Below, one piece after another: positions 1 through 19,000 of a DNA stretch of 64,000 bases. The notes below the pieces were generated by a model. That model had not been told where the DNA came from, made no database searches, and saw only the letters and a program-made list of their open reading frames with translations. A program made the translations under genes and the position numbers. The stretch comes from Nannobrachium achirus. Lineage: Eukaryota > Chordata > Actinopteri > Myctophiformes > Myctophidae. Location of the stretch: contig OY997639.1 in the NCBI GenBank assembly GCA_963921795.1, positions 52,845,318 through 52,909,317 of the forward strand, given 5' to 3'. Numbering within the stretch: the first letter of the stretch is position 1; each line of letters begins with the position of its first letter.

Positions 1-530
1 GGAAGACAATAAGGCTCTGATCAGGCAGAAACTTTGTCTAAATGAGAAGTCATACTGAATTTGTACTGTAGGCCTACATATATGTCATAGATGACTGAGG
101 TCACAGGTTGGCCATATGAAGCTTGAGATCCATAGGGGAGCCACGTTGTTGATGATCATTCATGTATCCAGAGATCCACATGATTTGATTATTATATTTT
201 TGGGCGTTGCTATCCGCTCCTACGTCTAGCTTTGTGTGTACTGTGTAGGTCCCTATGTCCCTCCCTATGTCCATATGAGCACAAGACTTTAACGTCATAG
301 AAAGTACGCAGAGACCCACATCACCACAGCTGATGTCACGGACAGAAAGGCCCATTCCATACAAGGAGATATGCACGTGTGTCATGTTTGACCATGCACC
401 GGTCACTTCGCACTTGTTGTTTAATACTGTGACTGTGACGTTTTGAAGACAAGATATGTTATATGTATTCTAAAATGGCTAGTTCCATTCCTTGATTCTG
501 ATTGGCTGGTTTCCCATATTTGCCGTGGTA
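1..530. other. No recognised feature
   Basis: No gene, repeat structure or domain could be supported in this stretch. Confidence 0.5.
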
Positions 531-1634
531 TATAGTTTACAGTTTACAGTTTAGGCATTTAGCAGACGCTTTTAATCCAAAGCGACTTACAATAAGCAGA
601 TACAAAACATCACAAGATAATATGTCAGTACATCAACAGCAATATAACAAGTGCAAATGGATATCTATCTAGAAAAAAAACACAATAAAATCAAAGTTCT
701 AAAAAAACCTAAAAACAAATGCTAACTATCTTCATGTATGGTCATTGATTTTCTGTAGTGCTAAGGGTTTAGGTGGAGTCTGAAGAGGTGGGTCTTCAGT
801 CCACGGCGAAAGCTAGCGAGTGAGTCCGTTGTTCTAAGTGCGACAGGGAGTTTATTCCACAACTTGGGGGCCAGGAGGGCAAACTGTCTCGGACGAGTGG
901 ATTTTTGCCCTGGAGTTTTTAGCGAGGGTTCTGTCAGCCTCCCTGTGTTGGCTGATCTAAGTGAACGGGTGGGGGTGTAGGCGTTGATCAGGTCTTGGAG
1001 GTATGGAGGAGCCATACCTTTGGCTGCTTTGAAGGTCAGCATCAGTGTTTTGTATTCAGTGCGGGCCGCAACCGGGAGCCAGTGGAGGCTGCGGAGAAGG
1101 GGAGAGACATGTGAGAACTTAGGCTGGTTGAAGACCAGTCGTGCCGCGGCGTTTTGGATCAGTTGGAGAGGTTTAAGTGCACATGCCGGGAGACCAGTGA
1201 GGAGAGAGTTACAATAGTCAAGTTTTGATATGACAGATGTCTGAATGAGGAGCTGGGCTGCCTCCTGGGTGAGGAAGGGTCTGATTTTACGGATGTTGCA
1301 GAGTGTGAACCTACAGGATCGGGTGACTGATGCAATGTGTGCCTTGAATGATAGCTGGCTGTCCAGGACCACACCAAGGTTTCTAGCAGTAGGAACTGAA
1401 GTCACCAATGCATTATCTATGGAAATAGTGAGATCTTGCATGGGGCAAGACTTAGCTGGGAAGAAGAGTAGCTCCGTCTTGTCCGGGTTCAGCTTGAGGT
1501 GGTGGGCTGACATCCACTGTGAGATGTCGGCCAAACATGCTGCAATGCGTTCTTCCACCTGGGTTGCAGAAGGGGGGAAGGACAAAAACAGTTGAGTGTC
1601 ATCAGCATAGCAGATATGTGTGTATATGAGCGTA
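530..1634 (-). mobile_element. 5'-truncated L2/CR1-type LINE (reverse transcriptase C-terminal part)
   Basis: On the minus strand the reading frame starts at YADDTQLFLSFP, the catalytic RT box. It runs through HHLKLNPDKTE, NLGVVLDSQLSF, KLDYCNSLLTGL, LHWLPVAART and ARQFALLAPKLWNKLP-type motifs to a stop at 761. This is the classic end of fish L2 (Maui-like) ORF2. The 3'UTR continues to about 530 and holds the widespread fish segment GGCATTTAGCAGACGC. The 5' part of the element is missing, and a hAT element sits immediately beyond the truncation. Confidence 0.85.
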
Positions 1635-1642
1635 TATGAGAC

Positions 1643-2058
1643 TAGAGCCCGACAGATATATCGGTCAATTCGATATATCGGTTGTTTTGGAGATATCGGA
1701 AGGGTATCGAACATCGGTGAATTATTCCACCGATATCCGATATATTGTATAATAAATAAATAGATAAAAGACACATATTAATTCATAAACGAGACAAAAC
1801 ACAGCAGAACCCCCAAATTAAAAGAGTATTATTATCCAACAAGCAATAGAAATTGATAACTGCGACCAAACTCAAAGTTTTGACAAAAATGCAATAATCT
1901 GACCATTTATCCGAGGGGCGAGCAGTCAATTAAATGATCTTAAATGAATAAAAAATGATTTTTACAAAACATCGGTATCGATATCGGTATCGGTGCTCTA
2001 GCACTCTCCAACATCGGATATCGGTATCGGTCGAAAAAATGGTATCGGTCGGGCTCTA
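1643..2058. mobile_element. Non-autonomous hAT element with 8-bp TSD
   Basis: Terminal inverted repeats TAGAGCCCGAC/GTCGGGCTCTA, flanked by TATGAGAC at 1635-1642 and 2059-2066. The inside is rich in ATCGGTATCGG repeats near both ends. No transposase ORF is present. Confidence 0.85.
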
Positions 2059-2498
2059 TATGAGACTATAACCCACACCTTGAATCAGTTTATTTCAAAC
2101 CCAGGTGTGTTATTTCTTTTCACAGTGTTCCACAGTGAACCAATTATCTGCACCTGTGTTGTTAACAAAAAATCAAACCTCGGTTCGAAGTGAAGCGGTG
2201 AACTTTTATTCTATGTGTTATAGAGCTATACATTCTACGTGCTTTAGTTCTATATTTTTATGAATTCTGAATGAATGAATGATTTTATCTGGAGGGCCGA
2301 ATTGTACGGGAATTGTACGGGACACACAAAGCCACTCCTTGGAAGCGGCTTTCACCGCTTCAAAAACCTGGGAACTACTTTCTTGTAGCTGGGAACTTTC
2401 TTGCAGACCTTGTAGTGAATTATTAGTGAAATAGAACAGTTTTAATTGGTACAATGTCTATGATTTTTCATGTTGCCATATTGTAACTGTTTTAGAAA

Positions 2499-2628
2499 AG
2501 CAATAAGCCGCGCGAGGCTTGTGGTTACCTGTATTTTACACCGGCTGAGAGGGTTGGAGACACTCGGCTGCGCCTCTCAGCCAGTGTAAAATACCAGGTA
2601 ACCACTCGCCTCTTGTGGCTTATTGCTT
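2499..2628. repeat. Foldback repeat (130 bp, long hairpin)
   Basis: The left arm AAGCAATAAGCC...GGCTGAGAGG is the reverse complement of the right arm CCTCTCAGCC...GGCTTATTGCTT, with a short central loop and a few mismatches. It could be a MITE, but no clear target-site duplication was found. Confidence 0.7.
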
Positions 2629-2883
2629 CATTTTATTTCATTTGATGGTATTATTTTACATGTAGTATCAGTGGGGGCATTAGTACTTTAGTATTATTAG
2701 TACTATAATTAAAGGGGTATTTCACTTTGGGTAATTTTAACATCTTTGGCTTTTATGTGCACGCCAGACAGTTTGTATGTTCCTTGATTAAGTATTTCGA
2801 TAATGGTAGGGCAGAACCCATGGTAACTACATTTAACCATGCTATACTTATTTGAAACACACGTCCCCGGTTCTGGTGACTAG

Positions 2884-2884
<1 letters not shown>

Positions 2885-2965
<81 letters not shown>
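2885..2965. repeat. (TG)n microsatellite
   Basis: About 40 TG units, nearly uninterrupted. Confidence 0.98.
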
Positions 2966-2966
<1 letters not shown>

Positions 2967-2999
2967 TGTGTGTGCGTGCTTGCGTGTGTGCGTGGTGCA

Positions 3000-5260
3000 T
3001 GTGTGTGTGGCCAGCCTTGTACTAATACAATAAAAGTGTTTGATGTTTTGCACCAGCAGATGGCAGGATTTACTTTCTATAATGAGAAATGAGAATAGTA
3101 TATCACAGTGAGCTATTGCAGACTCACTCAATATTCATTGTGTCTCTTCTGATCACAAGAATATGAAAGATTGAATGAAATAGTTCTGTAACTGGAGGAG
3201 ATTACCTGATATATGGTGATAGTCGCTCAGAATTTAAATAATATGCTCAAGAAAATTGCTAAGACAACTTTGAAATGAAACGTGTTACCTGTATTCACTT
3301 GTTCAAACAGTAGGCTATATTAAATAATTTACCAATGAATTGTACTTTGTGAATAGGTTTTCTTGATTAAGTAAGTATAGGCCTAGCTTGTCTACCAACG
3401 GTCCCAAGCCATGTGGCACATAGGACAGGAGCCTACTTATCTCCCGTTTACGTAGTGTGAAGTGGCTTGATGTACAAGTACACCATGGCCATGATGCACA
3501 CGTATACATGACTCCACTTCTCCACCCGGTCTCAGGGTCTAACCACAAGGCCACTGAGCTGGTCATTTCTTTCATAGTTACCAGTTAATTTTGTTAGAGC
3601 TTAGGCTGAACAACAAGCATTATTACATTGTTTGCCTAATATAATGTAGAACCTGATCCAAAACATTGATACAGTGAATTTTGAAAATATATTTATAAAT
3701 ATCTAAAATAAACACAAATATTTGCATTAGTTAGTAATTAACAGTCTTTAAATAGCAAATAACTTTACATAATATAATGATCAGTATTGTTAACATCTAA
3801 TATTGAAAGTTACATTTGTATATTGAACAATCAGTGCTTTCTCATACAGATGCCACAAGCCATGTGTTAAGCCAAACACAAAACAATAAAAAATAAATAA
3901 ATGAATCCTGACGAAACGTCCTACTTCTAGGAAACGTTCTGTTTGCCATCTGCCCACAACCCTGGGGTTAATGAAACCAGTTATACTGCTCTGCAAATCC
4001 CCATTCCATTTTGAAACAGTGTGCTCAAACAAACCTTTTGAAGTAGATTCTATTTTTAGGAATGTGGACAGAGGGTCATCAAATCAAATCAGATGTAGTT
4101 AAATATGGGTGCAAAAGACTCACAACCAGGGAACTGCCATGTCACTGCACTGAGGTTACTGGGTTTTCCGCTAAGGGAGTCTATTATTTAAAAATAGTTT
4201 TGAGAAGACGCTTCCAACAATTCATTCATCTAAAAGCTTTTTATAGAAAGAATCTTGTAGGTGTATGTTTCAGATTTTCTTTGGCATGTGCCACCGTTTT
4301 GACAATTTGGACATTGTGAATTGTTGTCAGTAAGAGGTCTCTGGGTTGTAAAGTTGGCATTAAATGATGCCATTAATTTTAAATGAAGCCTTTCTACTTA
4401 TCCATGCATAGATCAGAGTAACAGCACCAGCTCTTGTCACTCATGCCTCCTCAAGAAGTTTTACTTATTCCTAGTAAGGTAACATGATCACTACGGAGGA
4501 GTAGGGCTTTAAAATAAGTCCTCTCGCTGCTGGCTGTGACATATCTTTACAGGCTGCAGTAGGCAGGACAGATCAGTGATGTTAAACTCAATCCAACACT
4601 TTCTTTCAACACTACTGTACAGCCATTAAGATGCTGGCATGTTGGTGCTGGCATGGTACAGTACACGAACAATGGAGAGTGATGATAAGCCTTTCCTGGC
4701 TGAGAGGCTATTCATTTAGGGAGCAGAGCTATTAGCCCATTATAGAAAACAGCATTTCAGAATGTTCTAATCATAAGCAAACCCAGTCTGGCCCACTAAA
4801 CTGTCAATTAGCAGGCATTCTAGAATGTGTAGTGGAACAATGGGAGAACAGTGACAATATCCCTCTGTCAACACAAGTTTCTGGTCCCCATATGACTACT
4901 TATCATTTACAATTCCAATCAATCATATTCGGTCAGTGTATTATAGAAAAAGTGTACATAAATAACACTGGCCTGCACAGAAACTGGCTACAGTCTGTGT
5001 GTACGTATTAGTCCATTGTCAACAGCATGCCTTTTGTTCTTCTTTTCTCTCCTAGGCGGGGGTCTAGACAGCTGACACTGACTAATCCACAGGGCTGCAT
5101 GAGGCCCCTGCTTACCTTGTTCTGTCCAATGGACTGACCCCTACCCTTTCAGGCCTACGTAGGATAAAGGATGTCAAAATCTGATAATGACTGCTCATGT
5201 AAGGGCCATTAAATTAATTCACCAACAGGACTGCGATGTGATAATTATCTCTTATCTTAT
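3000..5260. other. Intergenic DNA without recognised features
   Basis: AT-rich sequence with no supported exon. Short ORFs here lack family motifs. It is upstream of klf10, so regulatory elements are possible but cannot be called from sequence alone. Confidence 0.5.
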
Positions 5261-5264
5261 TGGA

Positions 5265-5490
5265 CACACTGAAAGACAAGAGTCCCTCACTAGTGGGCCA
5301 ACACCAGCTACTTAGTGGTCTTGCCTGTGTTGAGCAGGAGGTGGTTACTCTCACTCCACCTCACAAAGCTCTCCACCGTGGTCCGTGACATTGTGTTTGT
5401 CGGCATTGTCACCCATGGTGCGGCTATCACCAGAGAACCTCTGTAGGTGACATGTCATAGAGTTGACAGGAAGGGTGACAGCACTGTGCC
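5265..5490 (-). mobile_element. Decayed LINE reverse-transcriptase fragment
   Basis: Minus-strand translation gives VESFVRWSESNHLLLNTGKTTK, resembling the helix after the YADD box of Rex1/Babar-like or L2-like RTs (F..W...N.L.LN..KTK). Frame breaks surround it. Only a short, degenerate piece remains. Confidence 0.5.
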
Positions 5491-6853
5491 TGGGTTGCAC
5501 ATGCAATTTACTTGATAGTGCAACTATTAAGCCAGAATTTCAACTTGCACAGAAGATGGCTAAACATCGTGGAAACTAGATGCACACATTAATCTCCCCA
5601 GAGGAGGAAGGAACCCTACTGATTATGGTCACAATACACACATGATATCTCAAAATCTAATGGGCTGATAGCCAAAAGTGCTGAGTGCAATTGTAGTCTA
5701 CTTCCTGGAGAATTAACGAACCCTATACTGATTTTGCTATTACAAAAACATATAGGCTATGTATATATATTTTTTAATTTTCTTTCACTTCAAACTTCAA
5801 AGCTTTTGCTGCCATTTCTGGCACAAACAAATATTTGACAATTAAACAAATGAACAACACAAAGGTGGAAAAATGCTGGTGCTGATCCAAGACAAAGGCT
5901 CAGTTAATTCACGTGTCTAATCTTTGACTATAAAATAATTAATTGTTAATACTTGTTACAACTAACCACACTAGTCCAAGTAGGTCCAGGTAGGGGGGCT
6001 CTTAGACTGTTAGTATTGTGATGGATGGACATAATGGACATATATTTGTGTCTCCCATAGCTACTCCATTATCTAGGCAATTTACACGTTGTTGTTTTCC
6101 AAAAGGTTAATGTCTGCCCATTGTGTGTCATAATTCATAGCCACTACATATGCATAGGCTACAGCAGTAACTGTCATGTGCAAAGGTCTACATTCAAAAA
6201 CCTGTAGGCTGTTTGGTCAGTGTGAGGATGGTGTGTTGAGTTTAGCATTGGATCGACTCAGTGATTAGGCTACTCATTCGGAAGTGTGCGTCTCTGCGAC
6301 CGACACCGAGTCACCGACTGACCCTCAGAGAAGGATATTTTTTCACATGCTGATGCTGTTGTGTACCATGCTGTCTCCATGATCCCATCAGCTTCTGATC
6401 ACGCACTCATTCTGTCCCCATTGGTCCGCGCTTAACACACACCTTTACCCCCGATTGGACAATCGATGAGACGAGCCCATCGTTTCCAGCTAATTTGAAA
6501 CAAACTGAATGGGTCTTCACTACTAGGATGAAGTCAAGTCAAGTCTCCCATCAAGTTACAAGAGGCAAAGTTGCCAAGACAAGTCTGTTACCTGAACACA
6601 TGGGCTACTCATGTTTGGGTACATTATGTTTACACCATTCAACGCAAGAATGTAAGTAAACTGTTTCCTAAGTATTTATTTATGTATTAATTTAGGAAAA
6701 CCATAGTCTCTATTTTATTATCATTTTCTTCTTTTTTTGGAAGAGACACCTATGTAAACAACCGTGGGTGCTTTTGGCCTAGGCGAGGGCATCAGCTCAG
6801 CTGGTCACACATATATGGTCATGTATTCAGTGCTAGTGGACATAGCACTGATG

Positions 6854-7752
6854 ACCGTCATGTTTCCACCTCAACCTGGCTTCTCGTGAGGTAGACAAAG
6901 AGCAACGGTTTGAGCTACAAACGTGAGATTTCAAAAATAAAGTGCTTACCCAAGTCTCATTTCGGTCAGAAATGATGCCGTTCAACCAGAATTACATGCC
7001 GCTCCCGGATTGTTTAATAAAAAGCATTTTTATCCTGTTTTCCCCCTCTAGTGGAGAGTCGCGTCATCTCCGTTCACTTTACTCTCGTCTCCACTAGAGC
7101 AGGGGTCTTCAACAGGGGGTCCGCGACCCCTAGGGGGTCCGCGCAGGTACTGCAGGGGGTCCGCGAAATTATTGCTTTAAAAAAAAAAAAAAAAAGGATT
7201 TCAAAAAATGTTTTTTACTTTTTTTTTGCCATTTTCCACATTTATATGTTAAAAAATAAATCATGATTCTATCCATTTTGAATAGCTTGAATACATGATT
7301 GCTATTGACATATTATTGACATTTGTTCTCAGTTAATAAGTAGTAGGCCTATGTTTAGAAATGGTAGTGGTACGGCCCACCCTGCTCGCTGTAACTTGTA
7401 GGCTACATGTTTAAAATAAAAAATATGTCGTAGCCCCGACCCCCCCACCTTACGAGGTGGTAGGGGTTCCCTGCTCCATCTCCCCATCAGTTTGGGGGTC
7501 CCCGGCCTGAAAACGTTGAAGACCCCTGCTGACTAGAGGGATATGGGAAAACCAGGAAATAAAATGTAAAGCATAAATCTGTCGGATAAAAATGCTTTTT
7601 ATTAAATGTATGTAATTCTGGTTGAACAGCATCATTTCTGACCGAAATGAGACCTGGGTAAGCACTTTATTTTAGAAATTTGACGTTTGTAGCTCAAACC
7701 GTTGCTCTTTGTCTACCTCACAAGAAGCCAGGTTGAGTTGGAAACATAACGG
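6854..7752. repeat. Large inverted repeat (about 200-bp arms) around a hAT-like insert
   Basis: The left arm (about 6854-7051, ACCGTCATGTTTCC...CCCCCTCTAG) and right arm (about 7534-7752, CTAGAGGG...GGAAACATAACGGT) are imperfect reverse complements sharing GGTAGACAAAGAGCAACGGT and CTCATTTCGGTCAGAAATGA. The roughly 480-bp spacer contains a further element with termini CAGGGGTCTTCAAC and GTTGAAGACCCCTG. It lies upstream of the first recognised klf10 exon. Confidence 0.75.
7100..7530. mobile_element. hAT-like MITE inside the inverted repeat
   Basis: Ends CAGGGGTCTTCAAC (left) and GTTGAAGACCCCTG (right) are perfect inverted repeats. GGGGGTCCGCG-type subterminal repeats follow. ACTAGAG occurs at both flanks, but a clean 8-bp TSD is not certain. 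A related fragment lies at 29608-29680. Confidence 0.65.
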
Positions 7753-8079
7753 TCATGTATAGGGCTACTAGGGCTATAGGGCCGTCATGTATTCAGGGCT
7801 AATAGTCCACATGATCAATTAGTCAATAATATTTGGTGACTAGCAAATCCATTTTTTGCAACATCGTAGGCTACACTTATAAGGCACATTTTTTTCCAAA
7901 TTATTGTGGTTTGAAAGTACAAGACACACAGTACAATAAAACAAATAGATATAGCCTGCCCTATGTTATTGATTGATTGATTCTTCCATATGACTTATCT
8001 TATTTTATAATACAATTACATAAGCATAGAAATTAAACATAATTTCAGTGTCTTATGGTCAACTATCCTGTTTCAACAG

Positions 8080-14016
<5,937 letters not shown>

Positions 14017-14912
14017 ACAAAGACTGTCAGACCCAAGTGATTGCTCTGCTTGAAAACACACCAAAGACAAAATTGTGAAGCTATAAGTCACAATTAGTTG
14101 GCTATGAGGATATGATTGAATCGGGTGCATCTCTCCATTCCGACATGTCTCCTTTCCGACAGACACTAACCCTATCTCTTACCCTAACCTTAACCTCTAT
14201 GGAAGTGTTGCCACTCCGACATTAAGAAGTCACTGTCAGAGTGGCGACATGTTAGGAATGGAGAGAGCCCCCCGATTGAATCCTATCAAACATCTGTATC
14301 TGCGCTATTGTGGTTGTTAATCTGAAACACTGAAGAAAGTGAGAAAGTATTTTCTCACTTACGGAGACTGACAGGTGCATCGGAGTAACGAACTGAATAT
14401 TGGTCCGAGTGACCGAAATGTATCCCTATATTAATACATTTTTTTTAAGCGAAGACATTTTTCACTAATCTGAAACAGATTTTACATTTTATATTCAACC
14501 TGTCAGCAGCAAGGCAAGCTTAGCTCCAGTTTTATACAAAATAATATCTGAACACAATGCAGTCTTTTGAAATTGTAATATTATTACTGTGAATTCGAAT
14601 GCTGAATTATCCTTTTAAAGTATGTTGATTTACCTTTCATCAGTTTTTAGCAGTATGTTTGGTCTGTGGAATAAATGTTCTAGTTGAACAAGGAATAGAA
14701 GCATATATACAGTAATATGTTTGAACTGTTTGCAGCGAGACTAGGGTAAAGATTACATTTGCACTGTCTCCTCAACTACTATATACTTTTGAGCCAAGCA
14801 ATGGAATTTATCAAACCTTTTATTTTACATGACCAAATATGCTGTTCAATCTGAATCATGAATTATGTAAAGAATATTTGACCAAATACTTTAATACAGC
14901 ATTTACAAAAAG

Positions 14913-14917
<5 letters not shown>

Positions 14918-14950
<33 letters not shown>

Positions 14951-14982
14951 CAATTTTGTATATATATATATATATATATATA
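14918..14982. repeat. (AT)n tracts in the klf10 3'UTR
   Basis: Two AT runs separated by AACAATTTTG. Together they can fold into a hairpin shortly before the putative poly(A) signal. Confidence 0.9.
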
Positions 14983-14987
14983 CAACC

Positions 14988-14993
14988 AATAAA
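14988..14993 (+). terminator. Candidate klf10 polyadenylation signal AATAAA
   Basis: An AATAAA lies about 970 bases after the klf10 stop codon, just after an (AT)n tract and just before a LINE fragment begins. It is the first canonical signal on this strand that I noticed after the stop. Confidence 0.45.
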
Positions 14994-15029
14994 GTATTAA
15001 CGAGAGCCTGTGACTAGATATTAACTACA

Positions 15030-15926
15030 TAGGAACTATGTCTTTTTAATGTTTATATGAATGATCTATCACTGATGTTAAATGCATGTAGAACTGGGTG
15101 TAGGATTGGTGACTCACTAATTTAATCACCTGATGTATGCAGATGATTTGGTCATATTTAGTCCGTACAGTGCGGGACTCCAACAGCTTCTGAGTGTTTG
15201 TTCACAGTATGGCCTTGATTTTGATATTAAATACAATGCTAAAAAGAGTAAAATCATGATTATCAGAAGTAGGGAAGACAGACAATCTACCTTCCCTGAC
15301 TTCAATCTAGCTGGCTCTACCCTAAATGTATGTAGCGAGATTACTTATCTGGGTCATATTATCTCCAATGACAGATGACAAGGACATCTATAGACAGCGG
15401 CGGAAGCTGTATGCCCAAGCCAACATGCTGTGTCGCAAATTTAGCATGTGCTCTGTACCTGTGAAGATATCTCTGTTTAGATCCTTTTGTACACCACTGA
15501 CAAGGCAGCATCAGACGTCTCACAGTGGCCTATAATGACTGTATGAGGCTGCTGTTAAGAGCTCCGAGAAGCTCCAGTGCAAGCCAGATGTTTGTCAGTG
15601 TGGGGGTTCCCACCTGCTCTGCTGTACTACGCAACCTTATGTACAGGTTTATGTGTAGGGCATCTGAGTCAGTTAATGACATCATTGCTGTTATAACGGA
15701 CCCTACACGCAGTGCTGTCAGGTTCTCATCAAGACTGTGGAACCATTGGCGCACATGTCTGTATGTCAGAAACTGATTTTTTAGGCTTGGTGCTCTGTGC
15801 TTTTATTTTGAATTTTTTATTACTTGTTTTTTGTATTGTTTTATTACTTGTTCTTGTATTGTTTTATTGTATTGTGACTGATATGGATCTTCCTGGGTCT
15901 GAAATAAAGATTGAATTGATATCATA
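15030..15926 (+). mobile_element. 5'-truncated jockey-type LINE (RT fragment with frame breaks)
   Basis: Translation across two frame changes reads FNVYMNDLS, INHLMYADDLVIFSPYSAGLQQLL, FPDFNLAG, YLGHIISND, DIYRQRRKLYAQANML, SASQMFVSVGVPT and SSRLWNHWRTCLYV. This is a widespread teleost RT family usually labelled mobile element jockey. It ends AATAAAGATTGAATTGAT, a LINE tail. Stops and frameshifts make it inactive. Confidence 0.85.
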
Positions 15927-16038
15927 GGGATCTATATTATACTTTTCTTTCCATTTACTGAAGTCAGTTTTGGACATAGGCCTACATGGTTTCCACCTGA
16001 CAGCGTGAATATATGCTAGAACTTCATTTGTTACCAGA

Positions 16039-16081
16039 AGAGAGAGAGAGAGAATATATATATATATATATATATATATAA
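16039..16081. repeat. (GA)n/(AT)n microsatellite
   Basis: A GA run followed directly by about 14 AT units. Confidence 0.95.
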
Positions 16082-19000
16082 TGAAACAAACTAATTCACA
16101 ATACAATCAATAAGGAGTTTAATACTTCCATAAACAAGCACAGCTACAGATTCATAACAGAATATTGCCTGTCATTTGTCATGCCTTGGACAAAAATTGG
16201 GAGACAAAATCCACAGATAAGGTACACACATTGCATGTACGCTTGTACAGTCAGTAAATAACACTTGTTCAACAATAATGAATACTGAAGATTAAATGTC
16301 TTTCACCACAGTACAATATATAAATTAACAGAGCTGAAGGTAAGTAAGGATAATAGCAGTATAAAAGTCCAAAAGCAGCCCTTCTTCATTCAAGACAGTT
16401 GCTTCCTTGACTTCTTAACACTTCCTCTGTAACCTCTTAAGCACTTTCTGTCTTAAAAAAAAGAAAAATAACGTGTCTCGCTATGAAGAGACAGCAATCT
16501 CACGCCTGTCCTTCACTAGTTTGGGTCCTAGCTAAAGGAGCACTCAGCAATCAGTAACAGTCTAGATAATATCAATATTTTAGAGGAATCGTGCTGCTAA
16601 TCATGATATAAACATGACATTTGGTGTGGTTGTTCTCCAGAGGGTTGTTCTTCAATGGTTTTCAACATCTGAAAATCTAAGATGGTAGCCATTATACGAG
16701 ATGGCCATCCAGTAAGCCTCTTGAAGTTAAACTGTGAGGTCAATGTAAATCCCGGGTTGGCAAGATTGGGCTATTGAAACATTAACCATTAATGTTTTAT
16801 AAAACCTCCCTCCCAAGATTATTATTATTATTATTCACATTATATTATCAACTCACTTTGTTAGGTTTTATAATAAATTATTTACTTATTCTATCCTTGC
16901 TGGAGTGAACTTAGCTGATTTTATATTGGAACCCCACAGATTTATCGGCCAGCCGATATATCTCTCCCCCCCAATATTTTTGAATTTTTCAATATTCAGT
17001 ATTAAATGTTTTTGATCACAGATTGAGTGTTATTCAATAAACGGATTTAATGCCAACAGTCAGACACAGAATCAGTTTTATTTGTCTTACTGTACCGTGC
17101 CGTTTACATTTCTGACGAATTAAGAATTCAACCATGTCACATCACAGGTTAAAGCAATGGGCGCAAAGTTTCATCTCCATTTTATTAGCTTATATTAGCA
17201 TATCAGTATTGGCATATGATGTCAGAATTGCGTATTGGATATTCAAGATAAAATGCTTGGGGTAATTTAGAAAAGGTGTCGTTACAAAGTTTTTCCAGTA
17301 GAGCACGCCGTCTCTCCACGGTTTACAATACTCTGAGCTTGTGTGCAGCACATCAGTCTGAGCAGGACATCATCCACATGGCCATGCACCCCCTGGGGCC
17401 CCTGGAATCGGGGAAACTGTGCACTGACTCACCAAGTGCTCTGATTGTCACAGTGAGAGAATTCAATGAAGGGGATGGTGGGAGTAACTATGACGCACTA
17501 GACCTAGACAAATGCCTTGTCATCTACTTGGTGACAGTACTAGATCCCCACAGCCAACACCCCACCCCCACACTCCCCTCTGCTTGCCTTGGAGGCTCTA
17601 TAGCCCCAACACTCGCTTTCACCTGCCAGTCGCGTTATTTGTGAATACATCCTAAAGCTGGTGGTAAACTCCATCTTAAAATACAGGCATGAGACTGATA
17701 GCGTACAAGTGCCATGAAGGAAAGTTGAAAAGAACTTTGAAGGCATCATAGCCGAGCAGACCAAAGTGAGGGAGGAAGTGGTGAATAGTGTTCACCAGCA
17801 TGCATTAGTTCGGTCATCAGTGAATGCCTGGATACAGAGAGATAGAGAGAGGGGCGCTCTGTGTCAGCATTTCTTCCCCTCTTTGACATACTTCTTCACC
17901 GTTTGATTTTTCCTCCCTCCTCTCTCCTTGTCCCTCCTCCTTTTTCTTCTTCCTTTATGAAAAACTATAAAATGGAGCTAGTGCAAAACTCATTTTTTTC
18001 ATCCACTTCTTTATACCTGTAAACCTGTGATGTGACAATAAAGTTGATTCTTGATTCTAGAATTTGTAAGGGCTCGAGGTGAAGGAGGTTTGCTGCTTCA
18101 GTGTTTGACAGTAAATGATCAAGAACACTGCAGCTATGAACCAGAACCAGGAGGTTGCAGACAAAAGTCCATGTCCACATTATTGTTTAGACATTAAAGG
18201 CCACATTTAATTCTCTTTATAAAAGATATGTTGTATTTCTTAAGATCCTTAAAATGTGTTTCAAAAGCTTAAAACTCACTCTCTGCAGAGCTTTTTTCAA
18301 ATGAACTGTTCTGGCCGCTGGGGAAGCTGTTGAGGGAGTTTGGACAATCAAACCTTCCCATGGTTATGGTTTAGCACACATTCTGAGCGCTACATTATTG
18401 AGACAAGACACTACACTGCAGTGTACGCGATCGTGTTTGTTCTGAGACTCAAGGGATGCAATGGATAACAACACAGAGGATTTTATGTGGGCTAACATGC
18501 GCCAGAAGATCACATAAAGTCGATCTTTCATACAGTATGAAAAAAATTGACATTAATATCATCATCATTCCCCTTGCTGCAGTCATGTTAAGTCTTTATC
18601 AAAAATACATGTAATCGAATTAAAGCAATCTTAAATTTTAAAACAAAAAACCTGATTCTTCTCCTCAGTGAAGTGAATGGAAGTGAGAGGAAGCGAGTGA
18701 GGCATATAGAGTTAATATAATTAACTAGCCCACATCTTCATTCAAATTGAATTGCATCGTAATCTTTAGTTGTGCTTATGTGATGAAGCTTGTTCCAGTA
18801 CAGTGTCAGTAAACAAGTGAAGTGACGGACGGACACGTTTGGGTGAATGAAATTCAACAAATTTGTCTTTGTTATGGATTTGGTGTAGAGGTTAAAAAGG
18901 AAGGGACCAAGTATAGATCCCTACTTAAAGCCAAAGGAAACCATATCCTTCTTTCATTTGATCAATAAGCCCTGGAGAACCCAGCCAATGTTCATGGTTC

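Noticed and set aside
6528-6651. Open frame from an ATG at 6528 (also 6600) ending at a perfect GTAAGT donor at 6652, considered as the first coding exon of klf10
   Set aside because: Joining its phase-1 end (T) to the exon at 8080 (AG) creates an in-frame TAG, and the ATG at 6611 gives the wrong frame. It may be a 5'UTR exon, but a coding role is not supported.
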